Positions 35,374-44,015 of a stretch of 48,462 bases of DNA are shown here, piece after piece (the stretch's first letter is position 1; every line of letters begins with the position of its first letter). A program made the position numbers and the translations under genes. The stretch is taken from positions 1-48,462 of the forward strand of contig NZ_SPMZ01000035.1 in assembly GCF_012939995.1 (NCBI RefSeq), read 5' to 3'. Under the pieces are notes generated by a model, which saw only the letters and a list, made by a program, of their open reading frames with translations, made no database searches and was not told where the DNA came from. Origin of the DNA: Candidatus Competibacter phosphatis (GTDB taxonomy: Bacteria > Pseudomonadota > Gammaproteobacteria > Competibacterales > Competibacteraceae).

Positions 35374-36264
35374 ATGGTGGACATGCGAGGTTTCGGGCCG
35401 CGGGCGCTGGCGCCGCGCGATGGTTGGGACTGGCTGACGCAGGCCTGGCGGTTGATGCGGCGGCGACCGTGGCTGTTCGTGGTCGTGGCCCTGTTCGCGC
35501 CGGCCGGCAGCGCCTTGTTGCTGGCGCTGCCGATCTGGCACTGGTGGCTACCCCCGCTGGGCGCCTGGGTCACGCTGATCGCCACCGTATTCTGTTACGG
35601 CCTGCCGTCGAGCCTGACGGTGACTCTGGCCTGCGCCCTGGCCCGCGCCGCCAACCGCAAGCAACCGCCGGCGCCTCGGCAACTGTTCAACTGGACCGCC
35701 CTCAAGGCGCTGGGTAAGACCAGCCTGTTTCTGTTCATGCTGCTGTTGCAGGGCTATCTGGTGGTCTACTGGGTACAGGATCAACTGTTGCCAGCGGACT
35801 TCGCCACCCTGGCCGACGGAGCGCCCGGAATGCCTCCAACGACCTTCGGCGTGGCCAGCACCGTGTTGGGGACGCAGCTCAGCGTGCTGGGTGGCGTCCT
35901 GCTGGTTTTGCAGGTACTGCTCACCTGGTTTGCCATCCCACTGAAATTGTTCCGCGAACTGCCGTTGTCGGCCTGCTGGCGGCATAGTGCACTGGCCATG
36001 CAGCTCAATCCGTGGCTGTTTCCGGTGCTGGGCCTAGCTGGGCTGGTGCTGGTGGTGCTGCCGTTTTTCGGTTTTTTTTCCATCCCCGCCCAAGTGCTGG
36101 CGCTGCCGCTACCGGTCTATCTGGGAGCGCTGCTATACGTGGCCTGGAACGATGTGTTTCAGGGCGGCCTCGAAAACGAGGAGATCGTCGAACTCACCGC
36201 CAACTGGCAAACCAGCGTCAGTGGCGGATCAGTGTCGCGTCGATCCCGCGCGGCGCCAGACTGA
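35374..36264 (+). CDS. Hypothetical multi-pass membrane protein
   Basis: A 296-residue hydrophobic protein. After a short N-terminal amphipathic part (DGWDWLTQAWRLMRRRPWLF) there are about six hydrophobic segments (for example LFVVVALFAPAGSALLLALP, LGAWVTLIATVFCYGL, LFLFMLLLQGYLVVYWV, VLGGVLLVLQVLLTWF and VLGLAGLVLVVLPFFGFFSI). The sequence pattern is like BPSS1780/DUF-type inner membrane proteins of unknown role, but I cannot assign it firmly. The start could be this ATG or the one at 35383. It stands alone, divergent from gmk and convergent with the gene at 36336. Confidence 0.75.
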   Translation: MVDMRGFGPRALAPRDGWDWLTQAWRLMRRRPWLFVVVALFAPAGSALLLALPIWHWWLPPLGAWVTLIATVFCYGLPSSLTVTLACALARAANRKQPPAPRQLFNWTALKALGKTSLFLFMLLLQGYLVVYWVQDQLLPADFATLADGAPGMPPTTFGVASTVLGTQLSVLGGVLLVLQVLLTWFAIPLKLFRELPLSACWRHSALAMQLNPWLFPVLGLAGLVLVVLPFFGFFSIPAQVLALPLPVYLGALLYVAWNDVFQGGLENEEIVELTANWQTSVSGGSVSRRSRAAPD

Positions 36265-36335
36265 GGTCGCGGCGGCTTCCACCAACCGGACAGGAACGAT
36301 GGCCCGAGTTGCGGCGCGTGCGGCAATCGCAGGGC

Positions 36336-37772
36336 CTAATCCGCCCACTCATGCACCGGTTTGCCGCTCCGCTGCCGCTCCAGATACGCCAAAGTCAGTT
36401 CGTTCAGGTTCGGCCCGTGGCGAGCAAGGAAACGCCGCTGCCAATCCGAGCCGGTACGGCCGCTGTCCACCCGCGCCGCGACGATACCCAGATACTCGTC
36501 CGCATCCGCCGCGTCGATCTCCAACGCCCGGAGTCCCCGCCGAGCCAGCGGCAACAACTCTTCCAGCAGCAATTGTTGCAGTGATGCGCGCCGACCGTTC
36601 AACCACACAATCTCGGCCCGCAACCCATCTTGCGCCGCCGCATAGAAATTCGCCCGGCTCATGGCGAAAGGCAACGCGACCGGTACCGACGGCGTCGCTC
36701 GTGCCAGCGCATGAACCAACCCATGGTACAGCGCCGCGTTGGCGATCAAATCGGGAATGCTGGGACCGGCTGGCATCGCCCGGTGTTCGATGCGCAGATG
36801 TGGCGTGCCATCGGCCTCGAAACCCAGCAGTGGCCGGTTCCAGCGCCAGATCGTGCCGTTGTGCAGGCGCAGATGCGGCAGTCGCTCGGCCGGTTCCGCG
36901 CTCAGGTCGACCGGCAACAGCGGCGGGTAGTGCGCCAGGTTTTCCGTGAACAATTCCAGCAGCGAAGCCTTGACATAGTCGTTGCCGAAGGTCACTCGGC
37001 GATAGGCCGGATTATTGGAACTGGCGCCACCGGGCAGATCCACACCCTGTTCGAACAGCCGGATGCGGGTTTCTTCCCAAAGCACCTTGCCGAACAGCAG
37101 CGGCGAGTTGGCGGTGGCGGCCACCAGTGGCGCCGACAGCGCCAGCGCGGCGTTGAAGAAGACGGCGGCCTGGTCGGGCGCGACTTGCAAGTGCGCCTGA
37201 AACGAAGTGGTGGCGGCTTCCAGCATCACGTCGGGATGGGAAAGGCACAGGGTTTCCGCGCCGTGGATGGCCAATTGCATCGGCTGGCCGTGCCGCCGCC
37301 GCAGGATCTGATCGTTGATGGCTCGGTAACGCTCCCGGTCCGACATGTGTTCCACGGTCAGATCGGTGTCGCGTAAAGTCGGCAGAATACCGATCAGCGC
37401 CACGGTGGCGTCCAGTTCGGCCGCGACCCGCTGGCAGCGCCGCCACAGACTTTCGAGGTTGTCGTGCATCCGTCGCAGCGCGCCGCCGCCCAGCGCCAAC
37501 GGTGGGGTGTTGAGTTCGATGTTGAAGACACTCAGTTCCGGCACCACCAGCGGATCGGCCATCCGCTCCAGAAACGCCTGGTTGAGCGGCACCGGCTGGC
37601 CAGTCCGATCCACCAGCCACGCCTCGACCTCGAATCCGGCAATGCCGCTGACCGGGGTAAAACGCCGTTCTCGCAACCAGTCGCGCAGGATGGCCGTTTC
37701 CCGACGCAGCCGTTCCCCAAACCGCTCGAAATCCCGGTGGGTAAATTCGGATTGGGAGATCTCCTGACCCAT
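36336..37772 (-). CDS. Glutamate-cysteine ligase family 2 (GCS2) protein
   Basis: A 478-residue protein with the GCS2-type ATP-grasp-like fold, expected to ligate glutamate and cysteine or a similar pair. It has GFEVEAWLVDRTGQPVPLNQ, VVPELSVFNIELNTPPLALG, SNNPAYRRVTFGNDYVKASL and EADGTPHLRIEHRAMPAGPS. The family includes both true gamma-glutamylcysteine synthetases (plant/alphaproteobacterial type) and YbdK-like carboxylate-amine ligases, so the substrate is not certain. The start MGQEISQSEF (37772) is chosen; the frame opens five residues earlier. It lies 35 bp from a methyltransferase gene in the same direction. Confidence 0.88.
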   Translation of the reverse strand: MGQEISQSEFTHRDFERFGERLRRETAILRDWLRERRFTPVSGIAGFEVEAWLVDRTGQPVPLNQAFLERMADPLVVPELSVFNIELNTPPLALGGGALRRMHDNLESLWRRCQRVAAELDATVALIGILPTLRDTDLTVEHMSDRERYRAINDQILRRRHGQPMQLAIHGAETLCLSHPDVMLEAATTSFQAHLQVAPDQAAVFFNAALALSAPLVAATANSPLLFGKVLWEETRIRLFEQGVDLPGGASSNNPAYRRVTFGNDYVKASLLELFTENLAHYPPLLPVDLSAEPAERLPHLRLHNGTIWRWNRPLLGFEADGTPHLRIEHRAMPAGPSIPDLIANAALYHGLVHALARATPSVPVALPFAMSRANFYAAAQDGLRAEIVWLNGRRASLQQLLLEELLPLARRGLRALEIDAADADEYLGIVAARVDSGRTGSDWQRRFLARHGPNLNELTLAYLERQRSGKPVHEWAD

Positions 37773-37807
37773 GCGTGCTGCCCTCAACGTGTGCCTAGGT
37801 AAGCAAA

Positions 37808-39001
37808 CTATAGTCGCCCGCGTTCGTCTCGCATGGTGAAACCGCGCAGCGGCAAGTCAAGATCACGCGTCAGAGCAATGGCCTGGAAGCGTTCGCCCAT
37901 TTCGCCGGGTAGAGTCAACAGTTTGACCTGACGGGTCTGCTCCAGATAGCGGAGCGTGGCGGCGGGGTCCGCTTCGGCCAGCAGTTCCATGAGGCCGCAG
38001 CCGAACAGGAAGTAATTCTGAGCGGTGTAGCCGGCTACTTCCAAGCCAACGGCGAGCGCGGCATCGGCCACGGCGGTGAAGTCCACGCTGGCGGTGATGT
38101 CCTGCAAGCCCGGCAGGATCAGCGGATCGTCGTGAACGCGGTGGCGATAATGACAGAGCAAGGTGCCCGCCGCGCGCTCGGGATGATAGTAGTCCCGACG
38201 CGGATACCCGTAATCGACGAACAGCAACGCGCCCGCCGCCAACGTTCCGGCGATGGCGCGCAGCCAAGCATCCAGATGAGGAACGTATTCGGAAACGTAG
38301 CCTAACGGCAGAGGCCAGCCCAATGCCTGTTCGATACCGGCGACAGCGGCGGTGACTTCGGGATCTTCGTCGCCCTCCACCCAGTCCAGCCCCGTTTCGT
38401 TCCAGCCCACCGCCAGCCGGCGTGGCCCCGCCTCAGTGACGCGGAAGCGTTCGACCGGCAGGGCGTCCAGCACTTCGTTGCCGAGCACCACGCCGCGCAG
38501 GCCCGGATCCGGCAACGCGTCCAGCCAGACCACGCGATCGAGCAGTTCGGGCGTCCGTTCCGCCAGAGTCTGGTGTTGGCGCTGACGCAACTCGCCGCTC
38601 AGTTCCAGGATGGCGTAACGCTCCGGTAGGGCATCCAGCGCACGCAGCTCCCGCAGCAGGTCGGCGGCCATGACGCCGGTACCGGCGCCGAGTTCGAGCA
38701 GCATACCGCCCCCCAGCGCTTCCAGGATCGGCCGGCATTGACGGGCCAGACAACGCGAGAACAGCGGCGACAGTTCTGGGGCGGTGACGAAATCGCCGTC
38801 CGGGCCGAACTTGCGGGCACCGGCCCGGTAATAGCCCAGACCGGGGGCGTACAGCGCCAGATCCATGAACCGGGCAAAGGAGATGGCGCCGCCGGCCGCG
38901 GTGATTTCGGCGCGGATTTGCTCCAGCAAGCGGGCGCTGTGCGCGGCGGCGGCGGGATCTGGAGCGGGCAGGCGGTCGTGCGGACTGGAGGATAGAATCA
39001 T
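37808..39001 (-). CDS. MidA/NDUFAF7-like SAM-dependent methyltransferase
   Basis: A 396-residue protein of the class I SAM-dependent methyltransferase family that includes mitochondrial NDUFAF7, which methylates an arginine of complex I. Evidence is FARFMDLALYAPGLGYYRAG, the hallmark KFGPDGDFVTAPELSPLFSR, LLELGAGTGVMAADLLREL (SAM site), VVLGNEVLDALPVERFRV and LFVDYGYPRRDYYHPERAAG. The bacterial substrate is not known. The ATG at 39001 (MILSSSPHDRL) is preferred; an upstream in-frame start at 39061 adds 20 unconserved residues. Confidence 0.9.
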   Translation of the reverse strand: MILSSSPHDRLPAPDPAAAAHSARLLEQIRAEITAAGGAISFARFMDLALYAPGLGYYRAGARKFGPDGDFVTAPELSPLFSRCLARQCRPILEALGGGMLLELGAGTGVMAADLLRELRALDALPERYAILELSGELRQRQHQTLAERTPELLDRVVWLDALPDPGLRGVVLGNEVLDALPVERFRVTEAGPRRLAVGWNETGLDWVEGDEDPEVTAAVAGIEQALGWPLPLGYVSEYVPHLDAWLRAIAGTLAAGALLFVDYGYPRRDYYHPERAAGTLLCHYRHRVHDDPLILPGLQDITASVDFTAVADAALAVGLEVAGYTAQNYFLFGCGLMELLAEADPAATLRYLEQTRQVKLLTLPGEMGERFQAIALTRDLDLPLRGFTMRDERGRL

Positions 39002-39209
39002 GAGCGTTGCCGACGGAATGGATGGATGGGTTCGGAGAGCGTATCGGGATGTTTTTACCACAGGCGCTGGTTCGGGCGCAGATCCGCCGCTGGATTACTC
39101 TGGGCACCATGGTGTTTTCCTGGATACAAATCAGCGCTGCAAACAAGCTACAATTGCTCGAAAATTATGCTAGCCCTCCGACAAATTTCCCGACCCGCAA
39201 CCACTCCCG

Positions 39210-39917
39210 ATGAAAATTCCAACGATTCCGTTGCTGTTGACCGCGGTTCTGACCGTTGTTGCCGTACCGGCGCTGGCTCAGGCGCAAACGGCGGATCAGG
39301 CGCGATCCTCCGCCGCCTACATCAGCGACTTGCTGGACGTTCCGCTACGCGCGGGCGCTTCCAACCGCTACAAGATCATCGGCGCGGTGCGCAGCGGTAC
39401 CGCCGTCGAAGTGCTAAGGATGGATACGGTCAAGGGCTATACCCAGATTCGCACGCCCACCGGAAGCAAGGGCTGGCTGCCTAGCGCCCAGGTCACCGAC
39501 ACGCCAAGCAGCCGGGAACAACTGGCCGGCGTCCGCCAGGATCTGGAGCAGTTGCGGAGTCGGCACGCGGATCTCAAGCAACATCTGGACGAGATGGTCG
39601 GCAAACCGGGAGAAGAGAACCTCAGCTATCCGCAGTTGTACGAAGAGGCGCTGCGACTGCGCCAGCAATTGGCGCAATACCGCAAGGTGTCGGCCGACAC
39701 GGTGGCGATCGACGAGCGCAACAAGACGCTGCAGGAACAGGCCGTGGTGCTGGAACGGGAACTGCAACTAGTCCAGCAGGAAAATCGGGCGCTGCGCGAC
39801 GACAACGACAACCTGCGGTTTTTGATGGGCGCCGTGTTGCTGGGCGCCTGCTTGTTACTGGCCGTGATGATGCCGCGCATCCGGGAGCAGCGGCGCGAAC
39901 AGTGGAGCCGGTTGTGA
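39210..39917 (+). CDS. SH3-domain signal-transduction family protein (YgiM-like)
   Basis: A 235-residue protein with an N-terminal signal peptide (LLLTAVLTVVAVPALAQAQ, probable cleavage after the second Ala-Gln). It has a bacterial SH3 domain at about 35-97 (LDVPLRAGASNRYKIIGAVR; TPTGSKGWLPSAQV). A long coiled coil follows at about 105-205 with many Leu/Gln/Glu. One C-terminal membrane helix (FLMGAVLLGACLLLAVMM) ends in a basic tail. This architecture matches the TIGR04211/YgiM family, anchored in the inner membrane with the SH3 domain in the periplasm. Function is unknown. Confidence 0.88.
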   Translation: MKIPTIPLLLTAVLTVVAVPALAQAQTADQARSSAAYISDLLDVPLRAGASNRYKIIGAVRSGTAVEVLRMDTVKGYTQIRTPTGSKGWLPSAQVTDTPSSREQLAGVRQDLEQLRSRHADLKQHLDEMVGKPGEENLSYPQLYEEALRLRQQLAQYRKVSADTVAIDERNKTLQEQAVVLERELQLVQQENRALRDDNDNLRFLMGAVLLGACLLLAVMMPRIREQRREQWSRL

Positions 39918-40000
39918 GAAATAGGGCCAAGGAAGAACGGTGCAAGGAGCAGGACCGATCCATTCCGGGTCGAGCGGAACGCCGCATTCTGGAACAGGGT

Positions 40001-40495
40001 TTAGCGCTCCAGCGTCAACGTCACCGGTGTGAGCGTTTCTCGCGACTGATCATGAGCGGCCCATAGTTCGGCGAAGGTCGACCCCAACAGTGGATGGCGA
40101 CGGTCGCCGGCCACCTCGGCCAACGGCCGTAGCACGAAGGCATGGCGCACGATCTCGTCGCGAGGGATGCGGGTTTCCGCCCCGCGCCACACCAGATCGC
40201 CGTAAAGCAGCAAATCCAGATCCAGCGCCCGCGGCGCGAGTTTTGGACCGCCACCGTGCTGCTGATGGGCAGCCTCGATCTCCCGCAGACCGGCAAGCAC
40301 CGCCTGTACCGTCCATTCGGTTTCGAAACCCGCCACCAGATTGAGAAAATCGTCGCCGGCGAAACCGACCGCCGCGCTGGCATAGATGGTGGACAGGGTC
40401 AACGGGCCGAAGCGCCGGCGCAGTGCGGCCAGACCGGAGCGGATGTGTCGTTCCGGTTCGACGTTGCTGCCGACACCGACGTAAACCTGGACCAT
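40001..40495 (-). CDS. folK: 2-amino-4-hydroxy-6-hydroxymethyldihydropteridine diphosphokinase
   Basis: A 164-residue HPPK that pyrophosphorylates 6-hydroxymethyl-dihydropterin in folate synthesis. It has VYVGVGSNVEPERHIRSGLA, and the signature PRALDLDLLLYGDLV followed by IPRDEIVRHAFVLRPLAEVA. It is 6 bp after folB in the same direction, so the two consecutive folate steps are probably cotranscribed. Confidence 0.96.
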   Translation of the reverse strand: MVQVYVGVGSNVEPERHIRSGLAALRRRFGPLTLSTIYASAAVGFAGDDFLNLVAGFETEWTVQAVLAGLREIEAAHQQHGGGPKLAPRALDLDLLLYGDLVWRGAETRIPRDEIVRHAFVLRPLAEVAGDRRHPLLGSTFAELWAAHDQSRETLTPVTLTLER

Positions 40496-40501
40496 CGTGC
40501 C

Positions 40502-40858
40502 TCAGCCCCGACCGCCGCGTTCGATGACAACCCCAGCCTCGCGGGCGTCGGACGGCACGCCGGGCTTGCGTAGGGTCAACCGCAGCCAGGGCGCGGCGAA
40601 TTCCCGCAGCAGCGACTCCGCAATGCGTTCGGCCAAAGTCTCCACCAACTGAAAGTCGCTGGCGGCGGCAAGCGCGGCAATCCTTTGCGCCACGGCCTGG
40701 TAATTGAGCGTATCGGCGAGCCGGTCGCTTGCCGCCGCTCGGCGGATATCGGTTCCCAGCTCCAGATCCAGCAGCAGGTCCCGGCGGGTCTGGCGTTCCC
40801 AGGGATGAACGCCGATAAGCGTTTCTATGCGCAATTCGCGGATAAAAATAATGTCCAT
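40502..40858 (-). CDS. folB: Dihydroneopterin aldolase
   Basis: A 118-residue FolB that converts dihydroneopterin to 6-hydroxymethyl-dihydropterin. It shows MDIIFIRELRIETLIGVHPW with the catalytic Glu after it, LNYQAVAQRIAALAA, QLVETLAERIAESLL and the catalytic Lys in LRLTLRKPGVPSDA. It is upstream of folK and divergent from plsY. Confidence 0.96.
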   Translation of the reverse strand: MDIIFIRELRIETLIGVHPWERQTRRDLLLDLELGTDIRRAAASDRLADTLNYQAVAQRIAALAAASDFQLVETLAERIAESLLREFAAPWLRLTLRKPGVPSDAREAGVVIERGGRG

Positions 40859-41025
40859 GACGGGGCTCCCAGCGATGAATTATCTTTATAAGCCAAGGGT
40901 CGATCCGATCGGGCGGCAGTCTTCAACCCGCTCGCCTTGAGTCGGCGTCAACCGCCGCTCCGGCTCCGTCCCAGTTCCCGCTGGCTACCGTGCCGGCTTT
41001 CCGAAGTGCTTGACGACGGTATTCT

Positions 41026-41622
41026 ATGCTCACAAACCTGTTGTTTGTCGTTCTCGGCTATCTGGCCGGTTCGATTTCCACCGCCATCCTGGTCTGTCGG
41101 GCGATGGGACTGCCGGACCCGCGCAGCGAAGGTTCGCGCAACCCCGGCGCCACCAATGTGCTGCGCTTCGGTGGCAAAAAGGCCGCCGCCATTACCCTGG
41201 CCGGAGATTTTGCCAAAGGATTGCTGCCGGTGCTGCTGGCGCGGTTGGCAGGTGTGGAGGATACCGGTTTGGCCCTGACCGCGCTGGCGGCGTTTTTGGG
41301 GCATCTATATCCGGTGTTCTTCGGCTTCGAGGGCGGCAAGGGTGTGGCGACCGCGTTCGGGGCGATACTCGGCCTCTCGTCTCTGGTGGCGCTGGCGGCA
41401 TTCGCCACCTGGCTATTCATGGCCTTCGTGGTCCGCATTTCTTCGCTGTCGGCCTTGACTGCGGCGGCGTTGACCCCGTTGTTCGCCTGGGGATTCGGAG
41501 TGTCCGGTATTTCGCTCGCGGTCTTGCTGGTCATGGTGGCGCTGCTGGTCTGGCGGCACCGTTCCAACATTCGCCACCTGCTGGCCGGCACCGAGGACAA
41601 GATCGGCACCGACCGGCCGTAA
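41026..41622 (+). CDS. plsY: Glycerol-3-phosphate acyltransferase PlsY
   Basis: A 198-residue inner membrane enzyme that acylates glycerol-3-phosphate with acyl-phosphate. Family motifs are present: SRNPGATNVLRFGGKKAA (motif 1), LAGDFAKGLLPVLLA and GHLYPVFFGFEGGKGVATAF (motif 3). About five hydrophobic segments can be seen. Divergence from folB is the usual arrangement in gammaproteobacteria. It starts with ATG at 41026. Confidence 0.96.
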   Translation: MLTNLLFVVLGYLAGSISTAILVCRAMGLPDPRSEGSRNPGATNVLRFGGKKAAAITLAGDFAKGLLPVLLARLAGVEDTGLALTALAAFLGHLYPVFFGFEGGKGVATAFGAILGLSSLVALAAFATWLFMAFVVRISSLSALTAAALTPLFAWGFGVSGISLAVLLVMVALLVWRHRSNIRHLLAGTEDKIGTDRP

Positions 41623-41670
41623 CCCAACCGGGCGGTGGCAACCAGTTCGTCGTCGCGCCGACAACTCATT

Positions 41671-41698
41671 TTTCCATCGCCGGTAAAAATCCTATAAA
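41671..41698 (+). promoter_or_regulatory. Probable promoter of fabA
   Basis: TTTCCA (41671-41676) and TATAAA (41693-41698) are spaced by 16 bp, about 70 bp before the fabA start, in an AT-rich patch of otherwise GC-rich sequence. The boxes match consensus at 4 and 5 of 6 positions. Confidence 0.45.
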
Positions 41699-41766
41699 AT
41701 TTCATGTTTCCAATTTCGCTCAATTTTCGGTTTTTCCCAGTTGCGCCACTCTGAGTACCCACGGTT

Positions 41767-42283
41767 GTGAACAAAAAAATCCAGCTACACTCGCGAGGAA
41801 TTGCTCGCCTGCGCCCGCGGCGAACTATTCGGCCCCGGCAACGCCCAACTGCCGCTACCGAACATGCTGATGGTCGACCGCATCGTCCACATCGGCGCCG
41901 AAGGCGGTCAGTACGGCAAAGGCGAAATCGTCGCGGAATTGGATATCCACCCTGATTTATGGTTTTTCGGTTGCCATTTTATCGGCGATCCGGTGATGCC
42001 GGGTTGCCTGGGACTGGACGCCATGTGGCAACTGGTGGGATTTTTCCTGGGCTGGATGGGTGGTCAGGGGCGCGGGCGGGCGCTCGGTTGCGGTGAAGTC
42101 AAATTCACCGGCCAAGTGCGTCCCGAAGCCAGGAAATTGACGTATCACATTCACATGCGGCGGGTCATCCTGCGTAAACTGGTGATGGGCATCGCCGACG
42201 CGACCCTGGACGTCGACGGCCGGACCATTTACTTCGGTAAAGACCTGCGGGTCGGACTTTTCACCTCGACCGACGGCTTTTGA
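41767..42283 (+). CDS. fabA: 3-hydroxydecanoyl-ACP dehydratase/isomerase FabA, with N-terminal homopolymer frameshift
   Basis: Dehydrates and isomerises C10 acyl-ACP, the branch point to unsaturated fatty acids. The catalytic His is in [20 protein letters not shown], with the Asp in [12 protein letters not shown] just after. [17 protein letters not shown] also matches. The N-terminus is out of frame: a GTG start at 41767 reads MNKK, then an A7 run (41773-41779) shifts the frame. With A6 it reads [20 protein letters not shown], like E. coli FabA, and the gene is 516 nt (171 residues; E. coli 172). As read, only a TTG at 41801 could start the frame. It lies 11 bp before fabB. Confidence 0.9.
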
Positions 42284-42294
42284 GGATGAGGACC

Positions 42295-43512
42295 ATGAGA
42301 CGAGTGGTTGTCACGGGTATCGGTATCGTGTCCAGCATCGGCAACGATCGCTGGGAAGTGCTGGAATCGTTGCGGCAGGGCCGCAGTGGTCTGGAGTACG
42401 CACCGGATTACCAGGAGATGGGCCTGCGCTCACATGTGCGCGGGCCGCTGCGAGTCGATCTGGCGGCTCAGATCGATCGCAAGGTGCTGCGGTTCATGGG
42501 CGATGCCGCCGCCTTCAATTATTTGGCTTTACGCGAGGCCATCGCCGACGCCAAATTAAGCGATGAGATGGTCTCGAACCCGCGCACCGGCCTGATCACC
42601 GGCAGCGGCGGCGGCAGCCCGCAGAACATCGTCGAAGCCGCCGATCTGCTACGCAACAAGGGCCTGAAGCGAGTCGGACCCTACATGGTGCCACGCACCA
42701 TGAGCAGCACCACCACCGCCTGCCTGGCGACGCCGTTCAAGATCAAGGGCGTGAACTACAGTCTCGGTTCCGCCTGCGCCACCAGCTCGCACTGCATTGG
42801 CCACGGCGGCGAACTGATCCAGTGGGGTAAACAGGATGTGGTGTTCGCCGGTGGTGGCGAGGAACTGCACTGGAGCCTGACCCATTTGTTCGATGCCATG
42901 GGCGCGTTGTCCACCAAGTACAACGCCACGCCGCAAACCGCCTCGCGGCCCTACGACGTCAGCCGCGACGGCTTCGTGATTTCCGGCGGCGGTGGCATCG
43001 TGGTGCTGGAAGAGCTGGAGCATGCCCAGCGGCGCGGCGCGCGGATCTATGCCGAGCTGATTGGCTACGGGGCGACCTCCGACGGTCACGACATGGTGCA
43101 ACCATCCGGCGAGGGCGCACTGCGCTGCATGCGGTTGGCGCTGGAAGGGGTGAACGAGCCGGTGGATTACATCAACACCCACGGCACCAGTACGCCAGCC
43201 GGCGACATCCGCGAACTGGAAGCGATCCGCGAGGCGTTCGGCGAGCGCATTCCGCCGATCAGCGCCACCAAATCGCTGACCGGTCACGCCCTGGGCGCGG
43301 CGGGCGTGCACGAAGCGATTTACTCGCTGCTGATGATGGATAATCGCTTTATCGCCGCCTCGGCCAACATCGAAACCCTCGACCCGGCGGCGGAAGGCAT
43401 GCCGATCGTCCGCGAGCGGGTGGACAACGCCGATCTCAAGGTGGTGATGTCCAACAGTTTCGGCTTCGGTGGCACCAACGCCACGCTGGTATTGCGGCGG
43501 TTCGAGGCTTAA
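42295..43512 (+). CDS. fabB: 3-oxoacyl-ACP synthase I (FabB)
   Basis: A 405-residue (E. coli 406) ketoacyl-ACP synthase that extends unsaturated acyl chains. The catalytic Cys is in [20 protein letters not shown], the two His in [20 protein letters not shown] and [16 protein letters not shown], and the Gly-rich end in [17 protein letters not shown]. The start ATG at 42295 ([12 protein letters not shown]) has a GAGGA ribosome binding site; an upstream ATG at 42280 is less likely. The fabA-fabB pair is characteristic of gammaproteobacteria. Confidence 0.97.
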   Translation: MRRVVVTGIGIVSSIGNDRWEVLESLRQGRSGLEYAPDYQEMGLRSHVRGPLRVDLAAQIDRKVLRFMGDAAAFNYLALREAIADAKLSDEMVSNPRTGLITGSGGGSPQNIVEAADLLRNKGLKRVGPYMVPRTMSSTTTACLATPFKIKGVNYSLGSACATSSHCIGHGGELIQWGKQDVVFAGGGEELHWSLTHLFDAMGALSTKYNATPQTASRPYDVSRDGFVISGGGGIVVLEELEHAQRRGARIYAELIGYGATSDGHDMVQPSGEGALRCMRLALEGVNEPVDYINTHGTSTPAGDIRELEAIREAFGERIPPISATKSLTGHALGAAGVHEAIYSLLMMDNRFIAASANIETLDPAAEGMPIVRERVDNADLKVVMSNSFGFGGTNATLVLRRFEA

Positions 43513-43535
43513 GCCGCCCGCAGATCGTCGGGAAA

Positions 43536-43558
43536 AAGGCCACCCGTGGGGCGGCCTT
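43536..43558 (+). terminator. Possible weak terminator hairpin after fabB
   Basis: AAGGCC (from 43536) pairs with GGCCTT (to 43558), with CCC/GGG extending the stem inside. Only two to three T follow, so termination is likely partial, letting some transcripts reach the next gene. Confidence 0.4.
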
Positions 43559-43580
43559 GTCGCTTTCGGGAGAAAACGTG

Positions 43581-43970
43581 ATGGCCAGTTTTCCGTTGCT
43601 TGCGATTGTCGTGGCCGCCTACACCGCCTTGGCGCTGGTCGCGCCGGGCTGGCTGAACGGCGTGGTGTTCGTGCTGCCTTTGCTATCCGGGTCAACGCTG
43701 CCGTTTCAGGGCGGTGACCTGTTGCTGGTGATCGGCCTATTGCTGCTGTGCGTCGAGGTTTATCGCGCCACCAGCAGTTCGACCGCCGCCATTCTCAACC
43801 ATGTACTATCGCTGGTGGTGTTCATCGTCGCACTGATCGATCTGCTCGTGATGCCGCGCATGGCCAACATGACCTTCTTTCTGATCGTGCTGATGACCCT
43901 GAGCGACGTGATCGCCGGCTTTACCGTGACGATCTCGACTGCCCGGCGGGATATCCAGCGTCCGTCCTGA
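43581..43970 (+). CDS. Small hypothetical membrane protein
   Basis: A 129-residue protein with three or four membrane segments (LLAIVVAAYTALALVAPGWL; LLLVIGLLLLCVEVY; ILNHVLSLVVFIVALIDLLV; TFFLIVLMTLSDVIAGFTV). I know similar unnamed membrane proteins in gammaproteobacteria but no function. The ATG at 43581 (MASFPLLA) is preferred because GGGAG lies just upstream; an earlier ATG at 43557 adds eight residues. It lies between fabB and thiL, all on the plus strand. Confidence 0.75.
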   Translation: MASFPLLAIVVAAYTALALVAPGWLNGVVFVLPLLSGSTLPFQGGDLLLVIGLLLLCVEVYRATSSSTAAILNHVLSLVVFIVALIDLLVMPRMANMTFFLIVLMTLSDVIAGFTVTISTARRDIQRPS

Positions 43971-44015
43971 TGCCCTGTTCGACTCCGGTCGAATCCGCCG
44001 GAGTCCGTTTCCCTC

